64,000 nt of DNA from an unicellular cyanobacterium SU3. GTDB lineage: Bacteria; Cyanobacteriota; Cyanobacteriia; Cyanobacteriales; Microcystaceae. A model generated the notes under the pieces. The model searched no databases and had not been told where the DNA came from. It saw only the letters and a program-made list of their open reading frames with translations. This document shows, piece by piece, positions 19,474 through 29,115 of this stretch (position 1 is its first letter; every line of letters starts with the position of its first letter). A program made the translations under genes and the position numbers. Location of the stretch: assembly GCA_002172675.1 (NCBI GenBank), contig NETF01000110.1, positions 62,001-126,000 on the forward strand, read 5' to 3'.

Positions 19474-19628
19474 ATTTATTAAGGAACAGGAAATGGGGAA
19501 TAGGCAATAGGGGTTATTTTAACTGTAACTGCTTGAGAATTGATTTTTTTGTTTTGTTTTTCTGTACTGGTACAAAATCTTAAGTGTTAAAGTTTGCGAT
19601 ATATTGTTGAAAGAGAAGCATAATGAAC

Positions 19629-20198
19629 TTAGTTAAGTGAAAGATTACAGTAAACTTCTTCTATAGGAAAACTAAGCTTTATACTTTTAAGTTTTATAAT
19701 GTCACCTTCTTGGTAATTAATAATCAGCCATTCTCCTGCGTCATTTTTATGATATAAGTCGATTTCAATACGGGTAGAACTAACTAATAAATAATCTTGT
19801 AAAACAGGATTTTGACGATACATCCTAAATTTTTTGCCGCTGTCAGAAGCTTCTGTACTATCTGATAACACTTCAACAATTAAGCAGGGATAAGTAATAT
19901 AATTAGGGGTATTTCTATCTATTCCATCGCAGGTAATACTAGCATCTGGATAACTATAATTATGACTGTCAACCATTTTGATTTTTATATCGGAATTACC
20001 GACAATACAGTTAGTATTACTTAAGTGTGCCTCAAACATAGCTGTAAAACGGACAGCGAAGCGACCATTATTAACTGTACCACCAGTCATAGCATAAATT
20101 TGACCGTTGATATATTCATGTTTCTCTAGTTGTTTTTCTTCCCAAATAAAATATTCTTCAGTGGTTAATTTAGGAAATTTCTCTTTAGCTGCAATCAC
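19629..20198 (-). CDS. Uma2 family endonuclease-like protein (DUF820)
   Basis: This 189-residue protein belongs to the Uma2/DUF820 group, abundant in cyanobacteria, with a PD-(D/E)xK nuclease fold. The N-terminal LTTEEYFIWEE, the acidic YPDAS and the IVEVLSDSTEASD strand (Asp, Glu) are in the expected order. The role is unknown; relatives are scattered in many copies, and nuclease activity is inferred from the fold. Confidence 0.85.
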   Translation of the reverse strand: MIAAKEKFPKLTTEEYFIWEEKQLEKHEYINGQIYAMTGGTVNNGRFAVRFTAMFEAHLSNTNCIVGNSDIKIKMVDSHNYSYPDASITCDGIDRNTPNYITYPCLIVEVLSDSTEASDSGKKFRMYRQNPVLQDYLLVSSTRIEIDLYHKNDAGEWLIINYQEGDIIKLKSIKLSFPIEEVYCNLSLN

Positions 20199-20375
20199 CG
20201 TTCTTAAGTAGGGATTTTTTTGACTTTTGAATTTTCCTTAACCCTAAAAGCTATAACTATGCTGTTATAATTGTACCATAATATTTTTGCCTTGATCTAC
20301 CAAAGGATTAATCGCTTTTAAAAGTATTAATCACTTGTGTTTTGTAAAGGGTAATTTTCTTAAATTATTTATCTT

Positions 20376-23300
20376 ATGAATGCCAAATTTAAACCTTCCC
20401 GTCTTGGTATTAGTGGCTTAGCAATTCGTCAACATATTGGCACATTAATGTTAACTTTAGCAGTAATGATAGTAGGTATTTTTTTCGTTACTACTATTCA
20501 AGTTGACTTGCTTCCTTCTATTACTTATCCTCGCATTGGTGTCCGTATTGAAACCCCAGGTATTGCCCCAGAAGTTGCCATCGATGAAATTACTAGACCC
20601 CTCGAACAAGCATTATCAGCAACAGAAGGGGTGGAAATGGTTTATTCCCAAACCCGTGAAAATCGTGTGAGGTTAGACCTTTATTTTACAGTAGGTGGAG
20701 ACATTGATCAATCGTTAAATGATGCTACAGCAGCTTTAAACCGCGCAAGCAATAATTTACCTGATAATTTAGAACCTCCTCGTCTGTTTAAATATGACCC
20801 TTCTCAGTTACCAGTTTATGAGTTTGCCTTGACTTCATCTATTAAAAAAGATGTAGATTTAAGGGTGTTTGCTGATGAGGAATTAGCCAGAGAATTAACA
20901 GTTATTCCTGGGGTTGCGTCTGTAGATGTTTCAGGAGGTGTTGAAGAGGAAGTTAGAGTTAATATTGATTTAGATCGCTTGCAAGCTTTAGGTGTGGGTT
21001 TAGGGGATGTTTTAAATGAGTTAGAAGAAAGAAACCAAGACGTAGCCGGTGGACGTTTATTAGGAAAAAATAGTGAACCCTTAACCCGTGCAGTGGGACG
21101 ATTTCAAACAGCCGAAGAAATTCGTAATTTATCTTTTGCGGTAAATAATAATGATGTAAATGGTTTATCACAACGGGTTTATTTACGAGATTTTGCCGAA
21201 GTGATTGATGGCACAGAAGAACAAAGAATTTTTGTCTCTTTAAATGGAACCCCTGCGGTTAAATTAAGTGTACAGAAACAACCTGATGCTAATACGATTG
21301 AAGTGGTAGATAGGGTAAAAGAAAAGATCAAAAATTTAACCGAAAGTAATATTATTACTGATGATATGACTCTGATGACGACCTTAGATGAGTCAATTTT
21401 TATTGAAAATTCTATTCAAAATGTAATTAATTCTGGATTAATTGGTACAGGGTTAGCTGCGTTAGCAGTTCTCTTATTTTTGGGATCATTTCGTCAAACT
21501 TTTATTATCGTTGTCTCTATCCCTTTGGCTACTTTAGGGGCAGTTATTTTAATGAAACTGTTTGGCTTATCCCTCAATGTTTTTAGTTTAGGAGGATTAG
21601 CATTAGGGGTGGGTATTGTGGTAGATAACTCCATTGTTATGTTAGAAACCATTGCCGATGGTGTTGGCGTTACACCAGGAAAAAAGAGCAAAAGCAGGTT
21701 AAGTTCTAAGGAACTAATTAATCAATCGATCAATAGTAGTCAAACCGTAGAATCTGCTTTAATTGCCTCTACCAGTACGAACTTAGTGGCTGTATTGCCC
21801 TTTTTGATGATTGGGGGATTTATTTCCTTACTATTTAATGAACTAATTTTAACCATTAGTTTCGCTGTGGCTGCTTCTATTTTAGTCGCTTTAAGCGTTG
21901 TCCCCATGTTAACCTCAAGATTATTAGCCATTCGTTGGTCAAGTGGGTTACATAAATTTTGGCCTTTATACTGGTTTAATCAAGGTTTTAAGCAGTTAAC
22001 AAAAGGATATGGCTGGTTACTATCAAAACTGATTAAATTACGTTGGTTAGTGGTGATTCTTGCTTTTGTCGCTTTGGGAGGAAGTAGTTTTAATTTAGCT
22101 CAACAAATACCGCAAGAGATTTTACCAAGGATTAATACAGGACAAGCTCAGTTCTTTGCTATATTTCCCCCTAATACTTCCCTTGAAACCAATCGTAAAG
22201 TTATGAAAATAACAGAAGATATTATACTACAACAACCAGAAACTAAGTTTCTTTTTACAACATCAGGGGGTTATTTATTTGGTTCTAATACCACTGAAAA
22301 TGTGTTGAGAGGTTCGGGCAATATTACCCTAAAATCTGGAACAGATATTGAAGCCTACATTACTAAAGTTAGTCAAGAATTTGATGAATTAAACTTAGTT
22401 GATATTCGCTTAAGGATATTTCCTGATGGTGTAAGAGGCATAAGTTTAAATAACTCCCCTGTCAGGCGTGCAGATATTGATTTGATTTTGCAAGGAAACG
22501 ATCAAAATAGTTTAGAGGAAGCAGGAGAAACCGTATTAAAAGTATTAGGAGAAAAAGCAACCTTAGCACAATTTAGTCCTGATGGTGACCCCCGTCAACC
22601 CGAAGTCCAAATACGCCCAGATACTGAGCGTTTAGCTACTTTTGGTTTAAATATTGCTGATATTCAAGATTCTCTTGAAACTGCTATCCAAGGTATTGTT
22701 GCGACTCGCTTACAAAGACAAAATCGCCTCGTAGATATTCGAGTCCAATTAGATAGCAGTGTTATTAATAGTCCCTCTGAATTGAATAATATTCCCTTAT
22801 TTACTGAAGGAAATCGTCAAATTCGTTTAGGAGATGTAGCAGTAATAGAGAAAGGAAAAGCTCCCGCCGAAATTCAACGAATTAATCAGCGTCAGGTATT
22901 TATCATAGAAGGAGATTTAACTGAGGGGGCAACTTTAGGGCCTGCATTAGAAGAAATGAAAACAATTTTAGATAGTATAGAGTTGCCAGAAGGAGTAAGA
23001 GTTTTACCGAGTTATGCTGAACAAAGTAGCAAAGAATTACAATCTGCTTTGCGTATCTTAGGTGCATTAGCTGCCTTTTTAGTATTCGTTGTTATGGCAG
23101 TACAATATAATTCTTTAGTTGATCCTTTAGTGATTATGTTAACCCTTCCCTTGGCATTATGTGGGGGAATTTTAGGATTATATGTTACGCAAACTGCCAT
23201 CGGTGCAACAGTAGTTGTAGGAGCTATTTTATTAGTAGGAATTGTGGTAAATAATGCAATTGTGATGATAGAATTAGCTAACCAAATTAGACTAGAAAAA

Positions 23301-23645
23301 AAATGCGATCGCCGTATAGCAATTATTCAAGCAGCCCCCCAAAGATTACGCCCTATTTTAATGACAACTATTACCACAGTTCTAGGGATGTTACCGTTAG
23401 CAATAGGGGGAGGAGAAGGGGGTGAATTTTTACAACCGTTGGGTATTGTCGTCTTTTCTGGGTTATCTTTAGCGACATTATTAACCCTATTTATTATTCC
23501 TTGTTTCTACATCTTGCTCCATGATATTTTTAGTCTAGGAAGAAGCAAAAAGAAACAGCATACATCTGATTTATCTATTTCCGTAGAACCTGAAAAAATA
23601 GATAAAATTAGTTACAAAAAAATCACCAGTAAAGATAAACTTTAG
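20376..23645 (+). CDS. RND-family efflux permease (AcrB/HAE1 type)
   Basis: This 1089-residue inner-membrane pump has the duplicated RND layout: TM1 near residues 18-40, a large periplasmic loop, TM2-6 from about 345, and a second half starting near residue 555. TM4 and TM10 carry the proton-relay sequences GVGIVVDNSIVMLE and VGIVVNNAIVMIELANQ. An extended polar loop (about residues 430-460) follows TM4. No membrane-fusion partner or outer-membrane channel gene is adjacent, so it may work with proteins encoded elsewhere. The substrate is unknown. Confidence 0.92.
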   Translation: MNAKFKPSRLGISGLAIRQHIGTLMLTLAVMIVGIFFVTTIQVDLLPSITYPRIGVRIETPGIAPEVAIDEITRPLEQALSATEGVEMVYSQTRENRVRLDLYFTVGGDIDQSLNDATAALNRASNNLPDNLEPPRLFKYDPSQLPVYEFALTSSIKKDVDLRVFADEELARELTVIPGVASVDVSGGVEEEVRVNIDLDRLQALGVGLGDVLNELEERNQDVAGGRLLGKNSEPLTRAVGRFQTAEEIRNLSFAVNNNDVNGLSQRVYLRDFAEVIDGTEEQRIFVSLNGTPAVKLSVQKQPDANTIEVVDRVKEKIKNLTESNIITDDMTLMTTLDESIFIENSIQNVINSGLIGTGLAALAVLLFLGSFRQTFIIVVSIPLATLGAVILMKLFGLSLNVFSLGGLALGVGIVVDNSIVMLETIADGVGVTPGKKSKSRLSSKELINQSINSSQTVESALIASTSTNLVAVLPFLMIGGFISLLFNELILTISFAVAASILVALSVVPMLTSRLLAIRWSSGLHKFWPLYWFNQGFKQLTKGYGWLLSKLIKLRWLVVILAFVALGGSSFNLAQQIPQEILPRINTGQAQFFAIFPPNTSLETNRKVMKITEDIILQQPETKFLFTTSGGYLFGSNTTENVLRGSGNITLKSGTDIEAYITKVSQEFDELNLVDIRLRIFPDGVRGISLNNSPVRRADIDLILQGNDQNSLEEAGETVLKVLGEKATLAQFSPDGDPRQPEVQIRPDTERLATFGLNIADIQDSLETAIQGIVATRLQRQNRLVDIRVQLDSSVINSPSELNNIPLFTEGNRQIRLGDVAVIEKGKAPAEIQRINQRQVFIIEGDLTEGATLGPALEEMKTILDSIELPEGVRVLPSYAEQSSKELQSALRILGALAAFLVFVVMAVQYNSLVDPLVIMLTLPLALCGGILGLYVTQTAIGATVVVGAILLVGIVVNNAIVMIELANQIRLEKKCDRRIAIIQAAPQRLRPILMTTITTVLGMLPLAIGGGEGGEFLQPLGIVVFSGLSLATLLTLFIIPCFYILLHDIFSLGRSKKKQHTSDLSISVEPEKIDKISYKKITSKDKL

Positions 23646-23824
23646 CAACTAAAACCTCAAGTAGGGTGCATTATCGTCAAGAAGTTTGTACGGTTAGCAC
23701 TACGTTATCACATTGATTGAGAACACTGCGAAACTTACGGATATTGTTGCTCGTGAGTGTTGATTGATCGTCTTTGGTTCGGCATACACTACTATTTTAC
23801 TCAGTCAAGACCTTGCAATATTTC

Positions 23825-23842
23825 GTTACATTCTGTTACATT
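23825..23842 (+). promoter_or_regulatory. HLR1 element (RpaB-binding site) before the hli gene
   Basis: Two GTTACATT octamers at 23825-23832 and 23835-23842, spaced by two bases, match the HLR1 direct-repeat consensus for the response regulator RpaB. The site ends 33 bases before the hli start codon. RpaB represses hli genes in low light and releases them in high light in other cyanobacteria. Confidence 0.8.
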
Positions 23843-23875
23843 TATTAACGTAGGCATTAAACAAAAAATAAATTT

Positions 23876-24088
23876 ATGACTTCTCGCAGTTATGTAACCG
23901 AAGAACAAGGCCGTTTAAATAACTATGCTATCGAGCCTAAAATGTATGTTGACCAAAAGAAACAATTTGGATTTAATAAATATGCAGAGAAACTCAATGG
24001 CCGTCTTGCTATGATTGGATTTATCTCCTTATTAGCATTTGAAGGCTTAACTGGACAAGGTTTAGTAACTTGGTTAACCAATCTCTAA
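23876..24088 (+). CDS. High-light-inducible protein (Hli/Scp)
   Basis: This 70-residue, single-helix thylakoid protein has the chlorophyll-binding signature AEKLNGRLAMIGFISLLAFE, with the Glu-Asn-Arg ligand set of the light-harvesting superfamily. The role is photoprotection and chlorophyll handling under stress. The N-terminal tail of about 35 residues is longer than in minimal Hli proteins. An HLR1 site lies just upstream and a terminator just downstream, so it is monocistronic. Confidence 0.93.
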   Translation: MTSRSYVTEEQGRLNNYAIEPKMYVDQKKQFGFNKYAEKLNGRLAMIGFISLLAFEGLTGQGLVTWLTNL

Positions 24089-24128
24089 ATGCAATAACTA
24101 TTTAAAATCAACTAAAATAGATATAGTT

Positions 24129-24175
24129 ATATGGCTAGTAGTTAATTAAGCTTCACTAGCCATATTGTTTTATGT
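24129..24175 (+). terminator. Terminator of the hli gene
   Basis: ATATGGCTAGT (24129-24139) pairs perfectly with ACTAGCCATAT (24155-24165) around a 15-nt loop, and a T-rich tail follows. It lies 40 bases after the hli stop. Confidence 0.8.
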
Positions 24176-24356
24176 ATTTTAAATAATGTTGGCAGAGGTC
24201 AAGTAAAATGCATTAGGCAAATTATAGTTTTCTGAGTCATTGCTATACTTTATTTAAGCCGTAATGCACCATCATTAATTATTCTGTGTATTGCGCTGTC
24301 GCCAATACACCCTACTTTATAAAATACTATTTTAGTTTAGAAATAATTCAAGGGTT

Positions 24357-25223
24357 ATGAATAAAGCAAAATCTTGGTTTAAAAATAGAGTTTGTATCTT
24401 AGCCACCATGCACAAAAAAGAGGAAGTCATGGCTTCTCTTTTAGAAGAAAAGATACAAATGAAAATAGTAGTCCCCGATAATTTTAATACCGATCAATTT
24501 GGTACATTTACCAGAGAAATAAAGCGTCTAGGAAATCAAACTGAAGCAGCTCGTTTTAAGGCACAAAAAGCCCTAGAAATCACAGGAGAAACCCTGGCTA
24601 TTACTAGCGAAGGTAGCTTTTTTCCTCATCCTAGTATTCCTTTTGTGAGTTGTAATAGAGAATTAGTTTTGTTACTAGATACTATCAACGAAATTGAAAT
24701 TATCGCCACAGAATTATCTTTTGAAACTAATCATGCTCACACCTCTATTCAAACTGTAGAAGAAGCGTTATTGTTTGCTGAAAAAGTGGATTTTCCTGAT
24801 CATGGTTTGGTCGTTATGTCAACGGCTGATCCCGAAAAAAGTGAGAAAATTTTTAAAGGAATTACCAGCAAAAAAGAATTAATTGATGCTGTTGAAATAA
24901 CTTTAAAATCTTCTCCTGAAAATAAAGCCCATATTGAAACAGATATGCGGGCAATGTATAATCCCACTCGCATGAAAGTTATTGCTAAAACCACTGAAAC
25001 ATTAATTAATAAAATGCTTAATACTTGTCCTAAATGTGAGTTTCCTGGATTTGATGTTGTGGAAACTAAATCAGGTTTACCCTGTGAAATGTGTCACTTT
25101 CCTACTAACTTAATTAGAGCGGAAATTTATCAATGTCAAAAGTGTAACCATCAAGAAATGAAAGATTTTCCTAATAATGTTAAATATGCTGATCCCATGT
25201 ATTGTAATTATTGTAATCCTTAA
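24357..25223 (+). CDS. DUF6671-like protein with C-terminal zinc ribbons
   Basis: This 288-residue protein has an alpha/beta-looking N-terminal region (about 1-215) with FGTFTREIKRLGNQTEAARFKA and ALAITSEGSFFPHP-like text. Two Cys4 clusters follow at the C-terminus: CPKC...CEMC and CQKC...CNYC. I believe it belongs to the DUF6671 family of unknown function; that label is from memory. The zinc-ribbon tail suggests binding of nucleic acid or protein. It appears monocistronic. Confidence 0.7.
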   Translation: MNKAKSWFKNRVCILATMHKKEEVMASLLEEKIQMKIVVPDNFNTDQFGTFTREIKRLGNQTEAARFKAQKALEITGETLAITSEGSFFPHPSIPFVSCNRELVLLLDTINEIEIIATELSFETNHAHTSIQTVEEALLFAEKVDFPDHGLVVMSTADPEKSEKIFKGITSKKELIDAVEITLKSSPENKAHIETDMRAMYNPTRMKVIAKTTETLINKMLNTCPKCEFPGFDVVETKSGLPCEMCHFPTNLIRAEIYQCQKCNHQEMKDFPNNVKYADPMYCNYCNP

Positions 25224-25272
25224 GCTTGTAGGGTGAAAAAATTAAGAAATGTATAAACGATGCCAATCATGT

Positions 25273-26217
25273 CTATTCATCCATAATTGTCCTCATATTT
25301 TCAGCAATACGACGGATAAGAGGAACCGTAACAGAATTGCCAATTTGATAATAGAGTTTACTGTCCGCTAATTTAGGGAATTTAAAGCTATCAGGAAACC
25401 CTTGAAACCTGGCGCACTCTCTAGGGGTTAATTTGCGAATACCGTAGTCATCTAAAATAATAGGCACATTGTGTCCTCCTGTCCCCATATTTGCCGTTAA
25501 AGTCGGACAAACATTACTTTGATTTTCTCGAACATAAACCCGTCGCCACTGATAGACGGTATCCCAAGAAGTCATGGCTTTTTTAAGTGACGGATAATAT
25601 TTATGAGTTTTATGATAATAATATTTATCTGGCTTTTTTTGAGTATCAATTAAATCTCTAATGGTGGTTTTTAATTTAATGGGTTTAGGAAACTGAAACG
25701 AGGTTGCGTTTTTGATCTGGTTTCGATTAAACCCTACAATAAAAATTCTTTCTCGATTTTGAGGGATGTTACCATGAGTCATGGTATTGAGAACTTGATA
25801 ATGAACACAATAACCTAATTCATCTTCTAAGATGGTTTGCATCTTTGAAAAGGTTCTACCCTTATCATGTCTGGCTAAATTTTTGACATTTTCTAATAAA
25901 AAACTATTAGGTCGATGATGGTCTAAAATACGAGCAATATCAAAAAATAGGGTTCCCCTTGTATCTTCAAATCCTTTGCGATAGCCAGCAACTGAAAACG
26001 CTTGACAAGGAAACCCTGCTAATAAGATATTATGAGGGGGAATCGTCTGCTCGTCAATTTGGGTAATATCTCCTTGGGGAACTTCGTTAAAGTTAGCGAA
26101 ATAAGTTTTTTGAGAGTTGGTATCCCATTCAGAACTAAAGACACATTTATCTCGTCCCTTAACTTCAAAACCGAGTCTTATACCACCGATCCCTGCAAAT
26201 AGATCAACTATTTTCAT
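25273..26217 (-). CDS. DNA (cytosine-5)-methyltransferase, solitary
   Basis: This 314-residue C5-methyltransferase has the motifs in the right order: I DLFAGIGGIRLGFE (SAM site), IV GFPCQAFSVAG with the catalytic Cys, VI ENVKNL, VIII QNRERIFIVGF and X QIGNSVTVPLI. The short variable region (about residues 185-235) would set the target sequence, which cannot be read by eye. No restriction endonuclease is adjacent, so it is probably a solitary methylase. Some cyanobacterial solitary C5-methylases act on CGATCG, the core of HIP1; whether this one does is unknown. Confidence 0.93.
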   Translation of the reverse strand: MKIVDLFAGIGGIRLGFEVKGRDKCVFSSEWDTNSQKTYFANFNEVPQGDITQIDEQTIPPHNILLAGFPCQAFSVAGYRKGFEDTRGTLFFDIARILDHHRPNSFLLENVKNLARHDKGRTFSKMQTILEDELGYCVHYQVLNTMTHGNIPQNRERIFIVGFNRNQIKNATSFQFPKPIKLKTTIRDLIDTQKKPDKYYYHKTHKYYPSLKKAMTSWDTVYQWRRVYVRENQSNVCPTLTANMGTGGHNVPIILDDYGIRKLTPRECARFQGFPDSFKFPKLADSKLYYQIGNSVTVPLIRRIAENMRTIMDE

Positions 26218-26282
26218 ATAATCTATCTTGCCTGTTTCTAACTTTTCTATTTAGCAAACCCTAATTAATTATCTATTGATAA

Positions 26283-27347
26283 CTATTTCCATTCTGGATG
26301 GGGTTCTATGGGCAAACAAGTACCAAACTTATTAATTTGATTAATCATCTGATAAAGTCGTCCGGAATTTTGTCGATTGAAGTGTAAGGTTAAACGGGGA
26401 AGATTAGGGGTTTTTTCGTCATTTTCTTGGGGCAATATTGAACTTTTTTCGATTTTGCCTTTCACTAAAATATCGGTATATTCTTCATTGAGTTGTTCAA
26501 CTTGTTCATGGGTTAATTCAGAATTAAGTCGTAACACTAATAAATTATCTACATAACGACTCGAATGATACACACAGTAAAATTCACGAATGGCATTACA
26601 AGCAGTGGCTAAACTATCAGTAATAGTATAAAGACTAGAATCTTCTGCACTAATCAAACCCCTTGACAATAAATTATTATAATTATATTCATGCCAAGTT
26701 TTCCAATAGTCTCCGCCAGGTTCATCAATTAAAACTAAAGGACAAGGACCATATTTTCCAGTTTGACATAAGGTTAAGGTTTCAAACGCTTCGTCTTGGG
26801 TTCCAAACCCCCCAGGAAATAACGCCACTGCATCACTTTCTCTTAAAAAGAAAAGTTTACGGGTAAAGAAGTATTTAAACTGAATTAATTTTTCGTCTCC
26901 AGCAATAAAAGGGTTAGTCCCTTGTTCAAAAGGTAAATCAATATTTAAGCCAAAAGAATGCTCTCTTCCTGCCCCTTCGTTTCCTGCTTCCATAATACCT
27001 CCTCCAGCCCCTGTGAGTACCATAAAGCCAAATTGAGTGATATAACGGGCAAATTCCACGGCGAGGCGATATTCTGAACTTTGAGGAGATAAACGGGCTG
27101 ACCCAAAAATGGTAACTTTACGAGTGTGACGATAGGGATAAAATACCTGAAACCCTTTTTCTAAGTCTTCTAAGGCAGTGGTTAAGATTTTCCAGTCTAA
27201 ACGATCAACTTCTTCGCCGGCAATGCGTAATAAGACTCCTAATGCCCGTTCTATCAATTTACCATGTTCATGTTCAGCTAAATTGTCTATTAGTTTTTCT
27301 ATGTCTGAGGAGAGAGAAAATTGTTGGTTATTGGCAGATATGGTCAT
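26283..27347 (-). CDS. LOG family protein (possible cytokinin-riboside phosphoribohydrolase fold)
   Basis: This 354-residue Rossmann-fold protein has the LOG signature FPGGFGTQDEAFE (PGGxGTxxE) and the nucleotide-binding stretch VLTGAGGGIMEAGNEGA. It is longer than the 180-230-residue LOG enzymes, with an extra N-terminal helix region of about 70 residues and a C-terminal domain of about 80. This long form is common in cyanobacteria. The true substrate is unknown. Confidence 0.85.
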   Translation of the reverse strand: MTISANNQQFSLSSDIEKLIDNLAEHEHGKLIERALGVLLRIAGEEVDRLDWKILTTALEDLEKGFQVFYPYRHTRKVTIFGSARLSPQSSEYRLAVEFARYITQFGFMVLTGAGGGIMEAGNEGAGREHSFGLNIDLPFEQGTNPFIAGDEKLIQFKYFFTRKLFFLRESDAVALFPGGFGTQDEAFETLTLCQTGKYGPCPLVLIDEPGGDYWKTWHEYNYNNLLSRGLISAEDSSLYTITDSLATACNAIREFYCVYHSSRYVDNLLVLRLNSELTHEQVEQLNEEYTDILVKGKIEKSSILPQENDEKTPNLPRLTLHFNRQNSGRLYQMINQINKFGTCLPIEPHPEWK

Positions 27348-27502
27348 AATTAGGATAATAGAGTCTGTTAGGAAAAAATTATCGATAGATTAAGAAACTG
27401 AAAAAGTCTGATTATTTCATAGCATTGTGTTGGAGACTACTTCTATTTTACCTAAAATTTTGCTACATTATTATTATTATGCCTTAATTCCTGAAAAAAA
27501 TT

Positions 27503-27718
27503 ATGATAATTTCTTTTCTAAAGCGTTTTAGCACAGGTGCATTGATCGGTTTAGTATTAGGTAGTTTATATTGGTATAATAGCAAATTGTTTGGTCATTC
27601 AATTTCTTTGAGTATAGGGATTGGAGGTTGTTTACTTCTAAGTATTTTTTGTGGTTTAATCATCGCTAAATGGGGTTACAAAGGGGTAGAATCTTTATTA
27701 AATAGTTTTTATGAATAG
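27503..27718 (+). CDS. Small two-helix membrane protein, unknown
   Basis: This 71-residue protein has two predicted transmembrane helices (about 9-25 and 36-55) separated by a short loop. It has no recognised family. The hydrophobic pattern, an ATG start and clean spacing from neighbours support it as real. Confidence 0.55.
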   Translation: MIISFLKRFSTGALIGLVLGSLYWYNSKLFGHSISLSIGIGGCLLLSIFCGLIIAKWGYKGVESLLNSFYE

Positions 27719-27819
27719 TTAAGATTCAATGGGTCTTTTTTAGCTAAGGAATTGAGCTTAATCTTAGGGTTGAAAAAGCAACTTTATTGAGACAAATCAA
27801 GAATCGTTAATTTTTTCAA

Positions 27820-28377
27820 ATGGCATCTCCTATCGGTCACAGTTTAGCAGGGTGTTTCGGATTTTTTTTAGTTCGGAAAAATCCTCAATTTTTAAAATAT
27901 TTTTCATCAAAGCAATTACTTATTACTGCCATTATCATTGCTAATTTACCTGACATTGATTTTCTGTTGGGTTATTTCTTCTATCAAAATTTTAACGCTA
28001 TTCATCGTCAATTTACCCATAGTTTCTTTGTGGGCTTTGTTGTTTGTATAATTATCTTTTTGTGTCTAAGATTTTATAAAAAAATACCAATCTCTTTTTT
28101 AGTCTGGTTATGGGGACTATATTTTAGTCACATTATATTAGATATGTTAGCCTACGATCGCTATCTCCCTGCCGGTGTACAATGTTTTCTGCCCTTTAGT
28201 TCTGATTATTTTGCTTTTCCTATTTCTATTATTGGAGGACTGAGTTTTACAGGGGGAATTATTCAATTGAATAATTTTCTAACTATCTTACAGGAAATTG
28301 TGGTTATTCCTCTCTTATTTTTTGCCATTTTTTTTCTGACTAAAATGATTTATAAAAATGTACAAATTGATAATTAA
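27820..28377 (+). CDS. YdjM-like membrane-bound metal-dependent hydrolase (DUF457)
   Basis: This 185-residue protein has four to five membrane helices and the YdjM/DUF457 metal-site motifs: GHSLAG near the start, LPDIDF (about residue 45) and HRQFTHS (about residue 66). A later His-Asp pair (HIILDML) lies near residue 105. The family is predicted to be metal-dependent hydrolases of the membrane, with no known substrate. Confidence 0.8.
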   Translation: MASPIGHSLAGCFGFFLVRKNPQFLKYFSSKQLLITAIIIANLPDIDFLLGYFFYQNFNAIHRQFTHSFFVGFVVCIIIFLCLRFYKKIPISFLVWLWGLYFSHIILDMLAYDRYLPAGVQCFLPFSSDYFAFPISIIGGLSFTGGIIQLNNFLTILQEIVVIPLLFFAIFFLTKMIYKNVQIDN

Positions 28378-28548
28378 AATCACTAATTGGGGAGTTTGAT
28401 AGTAAAAGCTGACTCTCTGGCTATTTCTGAGAACTGGTATAATGTTAATACATTTATTTGTTACCGGTTCCCTAAAACGATAATTTTTTCACGTCACAAA
28501 CTGCTGTAGCTTACTCGACTTATTTTGTGTTCAAAAATATCAAAAGAT

Positions 28549-28995
28549 ATGAAAAATATAACTATCAAAATTACTAACTATTCAGATAATTTAGAAGCCA
28601 TTAAAAAAATTAGAGTCAATGTGTTTCAAAAAGAACAAGGGGTTGACCCTGGTTTAGAATTTGATGGAAATGATAATTATTGTCTTCATTTTCTAGCTTA
28701 TGTAGATGGTAAACCAGTAGGAACCACAAGAATTAGGTATCCTGAAAAAAGTACAGCCAAAATTGAACGATTAGCCGTTTTAAACCATGCAAGAGGTCAA
28801 GGTATTGGTACAGCTTTGATGAACGAAGCGATCGCTTTTATTCAAGAACAAAAAAAATACAACAAAATCCTTATTCATGCTCAAGTTTATATTCAAAACT
28901 TGTATGAAAAATTAGGCTTTGAACCCATCGGCGATCGCTTTATCGAAGGGAATATTCTTCATATTAAGATGGTTAAGTTTATCAGTTATCAGTGA
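28549..28995 (+). CDS. GNAT family N-acetyltransferase
   Basis: This 148-residue protein has the GNAT acetyl-CoA loop RGQGIGTALM after the strand IERLAVL, and the closing YEKLGFEPIGDRF segment, in the order seen in ElaA/YjcF-type acyltransferases. The acceptor is unknown. ATG 28549 is preferred over an in-frame TTG at 28525, because the core fold begins right after MKNITIKI. Confidence 0.88.
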   Translation: MKNITIKITNYSDNLEAIKKIRVNVFQKEQGVDPGLEFDGNDNYCLHFLAYVDGKPVGTTRIRYPEKSTAKIERLAVLNHARGQGIGTALMNEAIAFIQEQKKYNKILIHAQVYIQNLYEKLGFEPIGDRFIEGNILHIKMVKFISYQ

Positions 28996-29115
28996 ACAGT
29001 TATCAGTTATTAGTCATCAGTGATGGAGATACCAAGGAAATAAAGGAAAAAGTTCAGTAAATTATTGAATATAATTAAAATAATAGAAAAATAATTATAA
29101 ATAAACGTTTAATCA

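Larger units (their letters stand above)
18992..19628. other. 637-bp region: rpoC1 leader and divergent sRNA candidate
   Basis: No protein gene of usable length is visible. The left part (18992-19217) would be an rpoC1 leader of about 226 nt. The right part holds a plus-strand promoter-like sequence and a hairpin-plus-T-tract terminator that bracket about 127 nt with no open frame. The remaining 150 bases before the Uma2 gene are AT-rich without clear signals. Confidence 0.6.

Noticed and set aside
20959-23200. Several minus-strand frames inside the RND pump gene
   Set aside because: They are shadows of a continuous 1089-residue transporter with family motifs throughout.
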